A DNA stretch of 21,025 bases from contig UROR01000026.1 of assembly GCA_900549535.1 (NCBI GenBank), positions 1-21,025 on the forward strand, written 5' to 3'. Below are positions 14,919 through 21,025 of this stretch, one piece after another. The translations under genes and the position numbers were made by a program. Under the pieces are notes generated by a model. It did no database searches and was not told the DNA's origin. It saw nothing but the letters and a program-made list of their open reading frames with translations. Source of the DNA: an uncultured Collinsella sp. GTDB taxonomy: Bacteria > Actinomycetota > Coriobacteriia > Coriobacteriales > Coriobacteriaceae. The first letter of the stretch is position 1, and each line of letters starts with the position of its first letter.

Positions 14919-15890
14919 ATGAAGCTTTCTAAGATTGCGGCCCTGTTTATGGTGCCGGTATTGGCCTTGTGCCTTGTGGCATGTTCGGCGCCCGGTGGCA
15001 ATGTGAGCGAATCTGCGAGCTCCGATCCTAAGATCGCAGAACTCACTGCGCAGAAGCCGGCCAATGCCGACGAGGCCGCCGAGCTGTATGCGAAGCTCAT
15101 GCAGAAGGAGAACGAGATCTTTTCGAGTGATAACGCGCTGTGGGAAAGGGTATTCAATGCGGCAAATAAAGACTCGACAATGATTGAGGACGGCAGCAAT
15201 TACGGCGATTTCCTGCTCAAGACCATCGACGGTGCCAAGGATGAGTTCACGGCGGATGAGCTTAAGACGCTCAAGGCCGGTGCGCAGCAGATCAAGGAAA
15301 TCGAGGACAAGCTCGAGAGCTTGGAGAAGGAGTTCCCCGGCTGTGGAAGCACGCCGAGCGCAGGCGAGAGCGTCGACGCTTCGACCGCTGGCATGACGGC
15401 TGGTGCCAATGCTTCGAGCGAGGCGACGAAGTTCCCCAGCTTTACGGGCAAGGACCTGGACGGCAACGACGTGAGCAGCGACGAGCTGTTCTCTAAGAAC
15501 AAGGTTACCGTCATGAACTTCTGGTTCACCACTTGCAAGCCGTGCGTGGGTGAGTTGGGCGATCTTGAGAAACTGAATCAGGAGCTTGCCGAGAAGGGCG
15601 GCCAGGTCGTGGGCGTCAATTCCTTTACGCTCGATGGCAACAAGGGCGAGATTGCAGATGCCAAGGACGTGCTGAGCAAGAAGGGCGTGACATATAAGAA
15701 CATCTGGTTCAAGTCGGATAGCGAGGCCGGTAAGTTTACGTCAAATTTGTTCTCGTTCCCGACAACGTATGTCATCGATCAGAATGGCAACATCGTAGGG
15801 GATCCAATCGTGGGAGCCATCAGCTCCGCCGAGCAGCGCGCAGCACTCGACAAGCTTATCGACCAGGCGATTGCGAATAGCGAGCAGTAA
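14919..15890 (+). CDS. TlpA-like thioredoxin-fold lipoprotein
   Basis: A 323-residue lipoprotein. I prefer ATG 14919 (GGAGG about 8 bp upstream) to ATG 14913, which sits too close. MKLSKIAALFMVPVLALCLV ends in the lipobox LVAC with Cys22 as the acylated residue, so it is anchored outside the membrane. Residues about 33-140 form a helical, charged region. An Ala/Ser-rich linker follows. The C-terminal TlpA/AhpC-type thioredoxin domain has the active site FTTCKPC (Cys206, Cys209), the cis-proline at 281 (SFPTTYVID) and the usual IVGDPIVG strand. It probably accepts electrons from the Fe-S membrane protein and reduces extracytoplasmic disulfides or peroxides. It is 29 bp downstream of that gene and is the last gene of the operon. 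Confidence 0.92.
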   Translation: MKLSKIAALFMVPVLALCLVACSAPGGNVSESASSDPKIAELTAQKPANADEAAELYAKLMQKENEIFSSDNALWERVFNAANKDSTMIEDGSNYGDFLLKTIDGAKDEFTADELKTLKAGAQQIKEIEDKLESLEKEFPGCGSTPSAGESVDASTAGMTAGANASSEATKFPSFTGKDLDGNDVSSDELFSKNKVTVMNFWFTTCKPCVGELGDLEKLNQELAEKGGQVVGVNSFTLDGNKGEIADAKDVLSKKGVTYKNIWFKSDSEAGKFTSNLFSFPTTYVIDQNGNIVGDPIVGAISSAEQRAALDKLIDQAIANSEQ

Positions 15891-15970
15891 AAACCGCGTA
15901 AAGCATAGCGAGGATCGTGTGTCGCTGTGCGAAGTAGTCTGCTGCCTTTCAAGATAATCTCCACCATTTT

Positions 15971-15997
15971 GAGGTCCCGCTCGGGACCTCTTCTTTT
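15971..15997 (+). terminator. rho-independent terminator of the redox operon
   Basis: GAGGTCCC (15971-15978) pairs perfectly with GGGACCTC (15983-15990) around a 4-nt loop, followed by TTCTTTT (15991-15997). It lies 80 bp after the TlpA stop. A weaker hairpin (15903-15930, GCATAGCGA with TCGCTGTGC, one mismatch) precedes it. The remaining sequence to 16143 shows no further gene. Confidence 0.92.
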
Positions 15998-16143
15998 GGG
16001 CACCATCCCGTTCGTTTTTTGGCGCGGTTTGTTACATTCCTCACTGGCTCCGGCAAAAATGGGGATAGAGTAGGACAAACGCGTCGAATACGAACGGCGG
16101 GGGAGAGTGGGCGAGTGCGCCCGCGTGGGAGAGGTTGCCGTCC

Positions 16144-19100
16144 ATGTTGGAGCTCAAAGGTATTTGCAAAAGGTACGTCACGCAGTCGTTTACGCAGGTG
16201 GCGCTCGATAACGTGAGCCTGGCTTTTCGCGATAACGAGTTCGTGGCCATTCTGGGACCTTCGGGGTCGGGTAAAACTACGATGCTCAACGTTATCGGTG
16301 GGCTCGATCATTTCGATTCTGGCGACCTGCTGATCGACGGTATTTCGACCAAAGACTTTCACGATCGCGATTGGGATGCCTACCGCAACAACCGCATCGG
16401 CTTTGTGTTCCAAAGCTATAACCTCATTCCGCATCAGACCATTTTGGAAAACGTGGAGCTGGCGCTCACGCTCACGGGCGTGGGGCATGCCGAGCGTCGC
16501 CAGCGTGCGCGCGAGGCGTTGGAGAAAGTCGGCTTGGGCGAGCACGTTAACAAGCGCCCGAGCCAGCTTTCGGGCGGGCAGATGCAGCGCGTGGCCATCG
16601 CCCGCGCCCTGATTAATGATCCCGAGATTGTGCTGGCAGACGAGCCGACCGGCGCTTTGGATTCAACGACATCCGTACAGGTCATGGACCTGCTCAAGGA
16701 CGTGGCGCGCGACCGCCTGGTCATCATGGTCACGCACAATCCCGAGCTGGCGTACCAGTACGCCACGCGCATTGTTAACCTGGCGGACGGCAAGATCACC
16801 GACGATTCCGACCCTTTCGATGTCGCTGACGCCACGCGCCGCGAGGCCAAGCCTACGCGCAAAACCTCGATGAGCTTTGTGACGGCGCTGGGGCTTTCTG
16901 CCCGAAACCTTATGACCAAAAAGGGCCGTACGGCCATGACTGCCTTTGCGGGCTCGATTGGCATTATCGGTATCGCGGCGATTCTGGCGCTGTCCAACGG
17001 CGTAAACGGCTACATCAAAAAGGTCGAGGAGGATACGCTCTCGAGTTACCCACTCACCATTTCCAAGCAGGATTACGACTTGTCGTCCATGATGGGCGGG
17101 CAGGGAACTGCGGATGATGGCTCGCCTGAAAACGTGGATTCGTCCGTCGACAGTGCCGGCGGCAAGGCTAAGGGAACCGATAAAATTCCCGTGGTTACGG
17201 CCGTAAAGGATATGTTTGCGAGCGTTAAGTCCAACGACATGACGAGCTTTAAGGCATGGCTCGATGCCGGTGGCGACGGCATCGACAAAGAGGTCAACGC
17301 CATTCAGTACGGCTACGGTGTATCGCCGGTTGTCTATCGTGCGGGTAAGGGCGACGAGAAGCCTGTCCGGTTGGTGCCCAACGCCATGACCGAGGCCATG
17401 AGCGGAGGCGCGAGCTCGGCGGCAACGGTGAGCATGGAATCCATGGGAACCTCGGTCTTTAACGAGATGATCGACGACCAGAGCCTGCTCGACAGTCAGT
17501 ACGATGTCATCGCCGGTCATTGGCCCACGTCCGCCAACGAAGCCGTAATGGTGCTCTCGAGTCGCGGCACGGTGGGTGACTACACGCTCTACAGCATCGG
17601 CGCGCTGGATATCAATGAGCTCAACGATCTGGTAAACAGCGCTATGACGGCTGACGGTGGGGTCGAAACGCCCGAGACCGGCACCGAATTTACCTACGAC
17701 GATGCGCTGTCCACGACGTTTAAGGTGCTGTCGCCGGCCGATGCCTATCGCAAAAACGAAGAGACCGGCATGTGGACTGACATGTCTGACGATGCCGACT
17801 TTATGACGGCCAAGGTTGCCGACGGTATCGACGTGCACATTGTGGGCGTGGTGCGACCTAACGAGACGGCCAACGCGAGCGCATTGACCCCGGGCATTGC
17901 CTATACGCATGCGCTGACCCGCCAGCTTATGGAGCGCGCCGCAAATTCGCAGATTGTGCAGGAGCAGCTTGCCCACCCCGAGACGGATGTCTTTACGGGC
18001 AAAACCTTCAACGAACTGCAAGGCGAGGCCAAGCAAGGCGTTGATCTGGGCAGCATGTTCAGTGTGGACGAGGCGGCGCTCAAGAGCGCGTTCTCGTTCG
18101 ATGCCTCCGCGCTCTCGGGTGTTGCCGGCGGTATGGACCTGTCGGGTCTTGACTTGTCCGGGCTGGACATTGACCTTTCGGGCGTTGGCAAGGACATCGA
18201 CTTCAGCGACATCATGGCAAAAGCGCCAACCCCAGATTTCTCGGGTATCTTTGACGGTCTGGAACTCACGCCCGAGCAAATGCAGCAGGTGGGAACACTA
18301 GCCAACCAGCTGTTTGAGGGCTTTTTGCAGTCTGATCAGTTTAAGGCGCTGTCGCCCGATAATCTTAAGGACGCGTCAAAGCTCGCCGCCGCATTCTCGA
18401 CGTATCTTGAGAATGATGACACAGCCCAGCAAATCCTTGCCCAGCTAAAAGCGCTCGGCGGCGATGCCCTGGCCGAGCGCCTGCAGCAGGTGATGACCGA
18501 CTATGTGCAAAAGCAGCTGGCTCCGTATCTGCAGCAGGCTATGGATCAGGTGATGAAGTCGATCAGCGAGCAGATAGCGTCGACGGTATCATCCCAGCTC
18601 AAGGCGGGCGCGGCTGGGCTCATGGGTCAGATGGCGACGCAGATGTCGTCGAGTTTTGCCAACTTGGCGGGCGCCATGCGCGTGGATGCGAGCGCCTTTG
18701 CTCATGCCATCCACTTCAACATGGACGCCGAGGACCTGAGCTCGCTCATGATGAGCTATGCGAAGGCGTCGAAGCTCACCTACGACAACAATCTGACCAC
18801 GTTGGGCTATGCGGACGAGGCAGACCCCATCTCAGTCAAGATTTTCCCGCGTGACTTTGAGGCCAAGGAGCGCGTGCTCGATCACATCGACGCGTACAAC
18901 AAGCAGGTCAAAGCCTCTGGCCACGATGAACAGGCAATCTCATACACCGACTACATGGGCATCATCATGGGTTCGGTGACCGACATCGTGAACACCATCA
19001 GCTTGGTGCTCATCGCATTCGTGAGCATCAGCCTGGTGGTGAGCTCCATCATGATCGGCATCATCACGTACATCAGCGTGCTGGAGCGCAAAAAGGAGAT

Positions 19101-19398
19101 TGGCATTCTGCGTGCGATTGGTGCGTCGAAGCGTAACGTGGCAAACGTGTTCAACGCCGAGACCTTTATCGAGGGCCTCATTGCCGGCGTCTTTGCTGTT
19201 GTCGTCGTGGTGGCCGTGAGCTTTCCGGTTAATGCCTGGGCGCTTGCTGCCAAACAGGTCCCCAATCTGATGAGCCTGCCCGTGCAGGATGCGCTGGTAC
19301 TCATCGCGATTTCGGTGCTGTTGACGGTCGTTGCCGGCCTGCTGCCTGCTCGCAGCGCATCCAAGAAGGACCCCGTCGAAGCCCTGCGCTCCGAATAA
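16144..19398 (+). CDS. ABC transporter ATP-binding/FtsX-type permease fusion protein
   Basis: A 1084-residue fusion. I chose ATG 16144 with GAGAGG 9 bp upstream over the TTG at 16135. The N-terminal LolD/MacB-type ATPase has Walker A GPSGSGKT (38-45), the Q-loop FQSYN (Q90), signature LSGGQMQ (142-148), Walker B IVLADE (162-167), TGALD and H-loop His198. TM1 is at about 264-288. An extracytoplasmic region of about 640 residues follows, with DLSG-type repeats (664-680) and a Gln/Ala-rich, helical segment. Three final membrane helices (about 950-975, 1010-1035, 1048-1072) and the FtsX motif (ERKKEIGILRAIGASKRNV) close the protein. As in MacB, ATP hydrolysis likely drives movement of the outer domain rather than small-molecule passage. 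Substrate is unknown. It stands alone, downstream of a terminator. Confidence 0.92.
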   Translation: MLELKGICKRYVTQSFTQVALDNVSLAFRDNEFVAILGPSGSGKTTMLNVIGGLDHFDSGDLLIDGISTKDFHDRDWDAYRNNRIGFVFQSYNLIPHQTILENVELALTLTGVGHAERRQRAREALEKVGLGEHVNKRPSQLSGGQMQRVAIARALINDPEIVLADEPTGALDSTTSVQVMDLLKDVARDRLVIMVTHNPELAYQYATRIVNLADGKITDDSDPFDVADATRREAKPTRKTSMSFVTALGLSARNLMTKKGRTAMTAFAGSIGIIGIAAILALSNGVNGYIKKVEEDTLSSYPLTISKQDYDLSSMMGGQGTADDGSPENVDSSVDSAGGKAKGTDKIPVVTAVKDMFASVKSNDMTSFKAWLDAGGDGIDKEVNAIQYGYGVSPVVYRAGKGDEKPVRLVPNAMTEAMSGGASSAATVSMESMGTSVFNEMIDDQSLLDSQYDVIAGHWPTSANEAVMVLSSRGTVGDYTLYSIGALDINELNDLVNSAMTADGGVETPETGTEFTYDDALSTTFKVLSPADAYRKNEETGMWTDMSDDADFMTAKVADGIDVHIVGVVRPNETANASALTPGIAYTHALTRQLMERAANSQIVQEQLAHPETDVFTGKTFNELQGEAKQGVDLGSMFSVDEAALKSAFSFDASALSGVAGGMDLSGLDLSGLDIDLSGVGKDIDFSDIMAKAPTPDFSGIFDGLELTPEQMQQVGTLANQLFEGFLQSDQFKALSPDNLKDASKLAAAFSTYLENDDTAQQILAQLKALGGDALAERLQQVMTDYVQKQLAPYLQQAMDQVMKSISEQIASTVSSQLKAGAAGLMGQMATQMSSSFANLAGAMRVDASAFAHAIHFNMDAEDLSSLMMSYAKASKLTYDNNLTTLGYADEADPISVKIFPRDFEAKERVLDHIDAYNKQVKASGHDEQAISYTDYMGIIMGSVTDIVNTISLVLIAFVSISLVVSSIMIGIITYISVLERKKEIGILRAIGASKRNVANVFNAETFIEGLIAGVFAVVVVVAVSFPVNAWALAAKQVPNLMSLPVQDALVLIAISVLLTVVAGLLPARSASKKDPVEALRSE
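18133..18183 (+). repeat. short tandem MDLSG/LDLSG coding repeat in the ABC fusion protein
   Basis: Residues 664-680 of the ABC protein read MDLSGLDLSGLDIDLSG: three near-copies of a DLSGL unit, followed by DIDFSDI and PDFSGIF. The codons vary between copies (GACCTGTCGGGT, GACTTGTCCGGG, GACCTTTCGGGC), so this is an old protein-level repeat, not recent slippage. It lies in the extracytoplasmic region. Confidence 0.7.
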
Positions 19399-19401
19399 TG
19401 T

Positions 19402-19424
19402 GACAAAAGGGCGATTCCTTTGTC
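19402..19424 (+). terminator. small hairpin between the ABC gene and dus
   Basis: GACAAAAGG (19402-19410) pairs with CCTTTGTC (19417-19424) with one bulged A and a 6-nt loop, just after the ABC stop. There is no T-run, so it may only attenuate transcription into the next gene or stabilise the mRNA end. Confidence 0.3.
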
Positions 19425-19451
19425 GCGTTCGTTGATATGAGAGAAGAGTAG

Positions 19452-20405
19452 ATGATTCTTTCGCTGGCCCCCATGGAGGGAATTACCGGGCATGTGTTCC
19501 GTCGCGTGCATGCGGAGTGCTTCGGCGCACTCGATTGCTATTACACGCCGTTTTTGCCGCCGCCGCGGGTGGGAAACCGCTTTGGTGGCAAGGCGTTTAA
19601 GGAGATCGATCCTGCCAATAACCAGGGGCTCAACGTGGTGCCTCAGCTGATGTCCAAGAACGCGGACGAGTTTGTGTGGGCGGCACAGGTGCTCGCCGAC
19701 ATGGGCTATCGCGAGGTCAATCTCAACTTGGGTTGTCCTTCGGGAACGGTTGTCGCCAAGGGCAAGGGCTCGGGTTTCTTGCGCAATCTCGACGAGCTCG
19801 AAGTGTTCTTGAGCGATGTGTGCGAGCGGTCGCCGTTGCCGGTATCGGTAAAGACCAGGCTGGGGCTGGAGGGCGATGACGAATACGAGCGCGTGCTCGA
19901 TCTGTATTGCCGCATGCCGCTGGCAGAGCTGATTGTGCACCCGCGCGTGCAAAAGGACCGCTATACGGGATCGCCGCGCAAGGAGTTTTACGGCGAGACG
20001 CTGGGGCGTGCGCCGTTCCCCGTGGCCTATAACGGCGACATTTTCGATCTTGAGGATATGGATGCGCTGGTGGAGGCCTATCCCGGGACGCGCCATGTGA
20101 TGCTGGGGCGTGGCTTGCTTGCGAACCCCGCGCTCGCTCGCATGGTCAAGGGCGGTCCCGCTGCCACGGCAGCCGAACTGCAGCGTTTCCACGACACGCT
20201 GTTTGCGGCCTATGCAGAAGAGATTGGCGGCAACGCGGTCTTTCGCATGAAGGAGTGGTGGTTCTACGCCAAGTGCGCCTTCGCCGACCCCGCTACCGTT
20301 CACAAGCTCGTGCGCAAGACTAAAAAGGTCGACGAATACCGCGCCGCCGTCGATCGTGTCTTTCGCGAACAGCCGCTTGCGCCCATAGTCCGCTTCCACG
20401 GCTAG
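19452..20405 (+). CDS. dus: tRNA-dihydrouridine synthase
   Basis: A 317-residue FMN enzyme of the Dus family, which reduces specific uridines in the tRNA D-loop using NADPH. The start is ATG 19452 with GAGAAGAG just upstream. Motifs in order: LAPMEGIT (5-12) at the FMN site, PQLMS (64-68), NLNLGCPSG with the catalytic proton donor Cys95, the Lys in VKTRLG, HPR (about 172), NGDI and the phosphate loop GRGLLANP. The C-terminal helical domain (about 245-317) includes RMKEWWFYAK, typical of the tRNA-binding part. The short form without extra domains is usual for actinomycetes and clostridia. It follows the ABC gene by 53 bp and is probably housekeeping and unrelated to it. Confidence 0.93.
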   Translation: MILSLAPMEGITGHVFRRVHAECFGALDCYYTPFLPPPRVGNRFGGKAFKEIDPANNQGLNVVPQLMSKNADEFVWAAQVLADMGYREVNLNLGCPSGTVVAKGKGSGFLRNLDELEVFLSDVCERSPLPVSVKTRLGLEGDDEYERVLDLYCRMPLAELIVHPRVQKDRYTGSPRKEFYGETLGRAPFPVAYNGDIFDLEDMDALVEAYPGTRHVMLGRGLLANPALARMVKGGPAATAAELQRFHDTLFAAYAEEIGGNAVFRMKEWWFYAKCAFADPATVHKLVRKTKKVDEYRAAVDRVFREQPLAPIVRFHG

Positions 20406-20412
20406 TTAGCCG

Positions 20413-20456
20413 TTGGGGACGTTCTTTAACGACTAGTCATTTAAGAACGTCCCCAA
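20413..20456. repeat. REP-like palindrome between convergent genes
   Basis: TTGGGGACGTTCTT (20413-20426) and AAGAACGTCCCCAA (20443-20456) are perfect 14-bp inverted copies around a 16-nt loop that itself contains the palindrome GACTAGTC. It lies between the convergent dus and glutaredoxin genes. It has no T-tract, so it resembles a repeated extragenic palindrome more than a classic terminator, though it could act on both strands. Confidence 0.75.
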
Positions 20457-20469
20457 TGACTATGTTGCA

Positions 20470-20715
20470 CTAGAGCAGGTTTTCCTGCACCCATGCGATG
20501 ATGTCGCTTGACTCGTAGAGCGGCTTGCCGTCGATGAACAAGCAGGGAACCTGGCGTTTTCCGCCGACGGCGATGAGTGTCTGCTCGGCTTCGGTATCGG
20601 TCGAGATATTGCGCTCGGGAATGGTCACGCCGTTATCGGCTAAAAAGCGCTTGACCTTTATGCAATACGGGCAGCCGGTCATAACGTAGAGCACGAGCTC
20701 GTGATCAGTAGTCAT
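20470..20715 (-). CDS. glutaredoxin
   Basis: An 81-residue glutaredoxin beginning at ATG 20715 with TTGGAG 5-6 bp upstream; the in-frame start at 20754 adds 13 residues and is less likely. The thioredoxin fold shows ELVLYVMTGCPYCIKVKRFL with the dithiol active site CPYC, the cis-proline in RQVPCLFIDG, and the last helix SSDIIAWVQENLL. It reduces disulfides or glutathione-like mixed disulfides in the cytoplasm; since many Coriobacteriia may lack glutathione, another low-molecular-weight thiol or a protein reductase could supply electrons (inference). An extra Cys after the cis-proline (VPC) is present. It follows the TipAS-type gene by 51 bp in the same direction and may be cotranscribed. Confidence 0.92.
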   Translation of the reverse strand: MTTDHELVLYVMTGCPYCIKVKRFLADNGVTIPERNISTDTEAEQTLIAVGGKRQVPCLFIDGKPLYESSDIIAWVQENLL

Positions 20716-20766
20716 AGGTCTCCAATCGGTTGCGGTTTTGATTGAAATACCCAAAGCCGCCGCGGT

Positions 20767-21025
20767 CTATGCGCGGACCAGTGACGACTCGATGGCTTGG
20801 ACCAGAAACGCCGTGGCTCCGGTGCCGCAGGGCTTGTCGTAGTAGTCAACAAAGCGCTGGTCGGCAAGATAACCGTGGGCGAGGCCCAGGTACGCCTCGT
20901 CTTGGGGCTCGCATCCCCAGTTGAGAGCAATCCAGCGACGATGCATCGCGACAAGCTTACGAGCCTCGTTGCTCTCTGGGTCGCCAATGCCCATGGCAAT
21001 CGAGAGCTGGCCCAGAATAGCGCGT
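20767..21025 (-). CDS. TipAS-domain protein (probable MerR/TipA-type regulator), C-terminal part
   Basis: The frame is open from the window edge to the stop at 20767, so about 86 C-terminal residues are visible and the start lies beyond 21025. The sequence HRRWIALNWG, then AYLGLAHGYLADQRFVDYYD and AFLVQAIES, matches the all-helical TipAS (antibiotic-recognition) domain. In full-length members this domain follows an N-terminal MerR helix-turn-helix, which is not visible here, so a stand-alone TipAS protein cannot be excluded. An ATG at 20994 is internal. It may be cotranscribed with the glutaredoxin gene downstream. Confidence 0.8.
   Translation of the reverse strand, partial: RAILGQLSIAMGIGDPESNEARKLVAMHRRWIALNWGCEPQDEAYLGLAHGYLADQRFVDYYDKPCGTGATAFLVQAIESSLVRA

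Noticed and set aside
16663..18279. 538-codon minus-strand ORF inside the ABC fusion gene
   Set aside because: His/Arg/Gly-rich sequence opposite Walker B, the H-loop and the outer domain; no motif or start context.
18951..20399. 482-codon minus-strand ORF across the ABC end and dus
   Set aside because: It spans two + strand genes with clear motifs and contains no recognisable domain.

Overview
The window looks like a chromosomal segment from a G+C-rich, low-diversity-intergenic actinomycete of the Coriobacteriia, most like a gut Collinsella. This is an inference from gene content and style, not from a database match. Supporting signs are a clostridial-type second type IIA topoisomerase pair, a LuxR regulator beside a large surface protein, a small CD1871A-type CXXC protein with an Fe-S membrane protein and a thioredoxin-like lipoprotein, frequent TTG/GTG starts, and a very long FtsX-type ABC fusion protein. 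No rRNA, tRNA, CRISPR array, insertion sequence or prophage gene was seen.

Left part (1-6340): the tail of a flavodoxin-family protein (+), then a leftward AAA-type ATPase with a C-terminal winged helix, whose start is preceded by nearly three 19-bp tandem repeats. Next comes a leftward pair encoding a topoisomerase IV-like enzyme (ATPase/Toprim subunit first, then the DNA cleavage subunit), closed by a strong terminator. The 391-bp gap upstream of the pair holds a plausible promoter, two long hairpins, a candidate 38-codon gene on the + strand and a terminator-like hairpin.

Middle part (6338-13757, all leftward): a very large secreted surface protein is split by one in-frame TAG. The first part (about 1107 residues) carries a twin-arginine-like signal peptide. 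The second part continues in the same frame and ends in a Ser/Gly linker, an LAGTG sorting-like motif, a membrane segment and a basic stretch. A LuxR-type regulator lies directly upstream. Beyond it is an OmpR-type response regulator and its histidine kinase, overlapping by 4 bp (ATGA).

Right part (13848-21025): divergent from the two-component genes is a three-gene + strand operon encoding a 48-residue CXXC membrane peptide, a polyferredoxin-like membrane protein and a TlpA-like lipoprotein. The simplest reading is a chain that passes electrons across the membrane to an extracytoplasmic thioredoxin-fold protein, under control of the adjacent kinase/regulator. A terminator closes it. Then come a 1084-residue ABC ATPase-FtsX permease fusion and a tRNA-dihydrouridine synthase (+), a REP-like 14-bp palindrome, a leftward glutaredoxin, and the C-terminal end of a TipAS-domain protein that runs off the window.

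The most interesting points are the amber-split surface protein, the two-component/CXXC/Fe-S/TlpA redox locus, and the ATPase with operator-like iterons.
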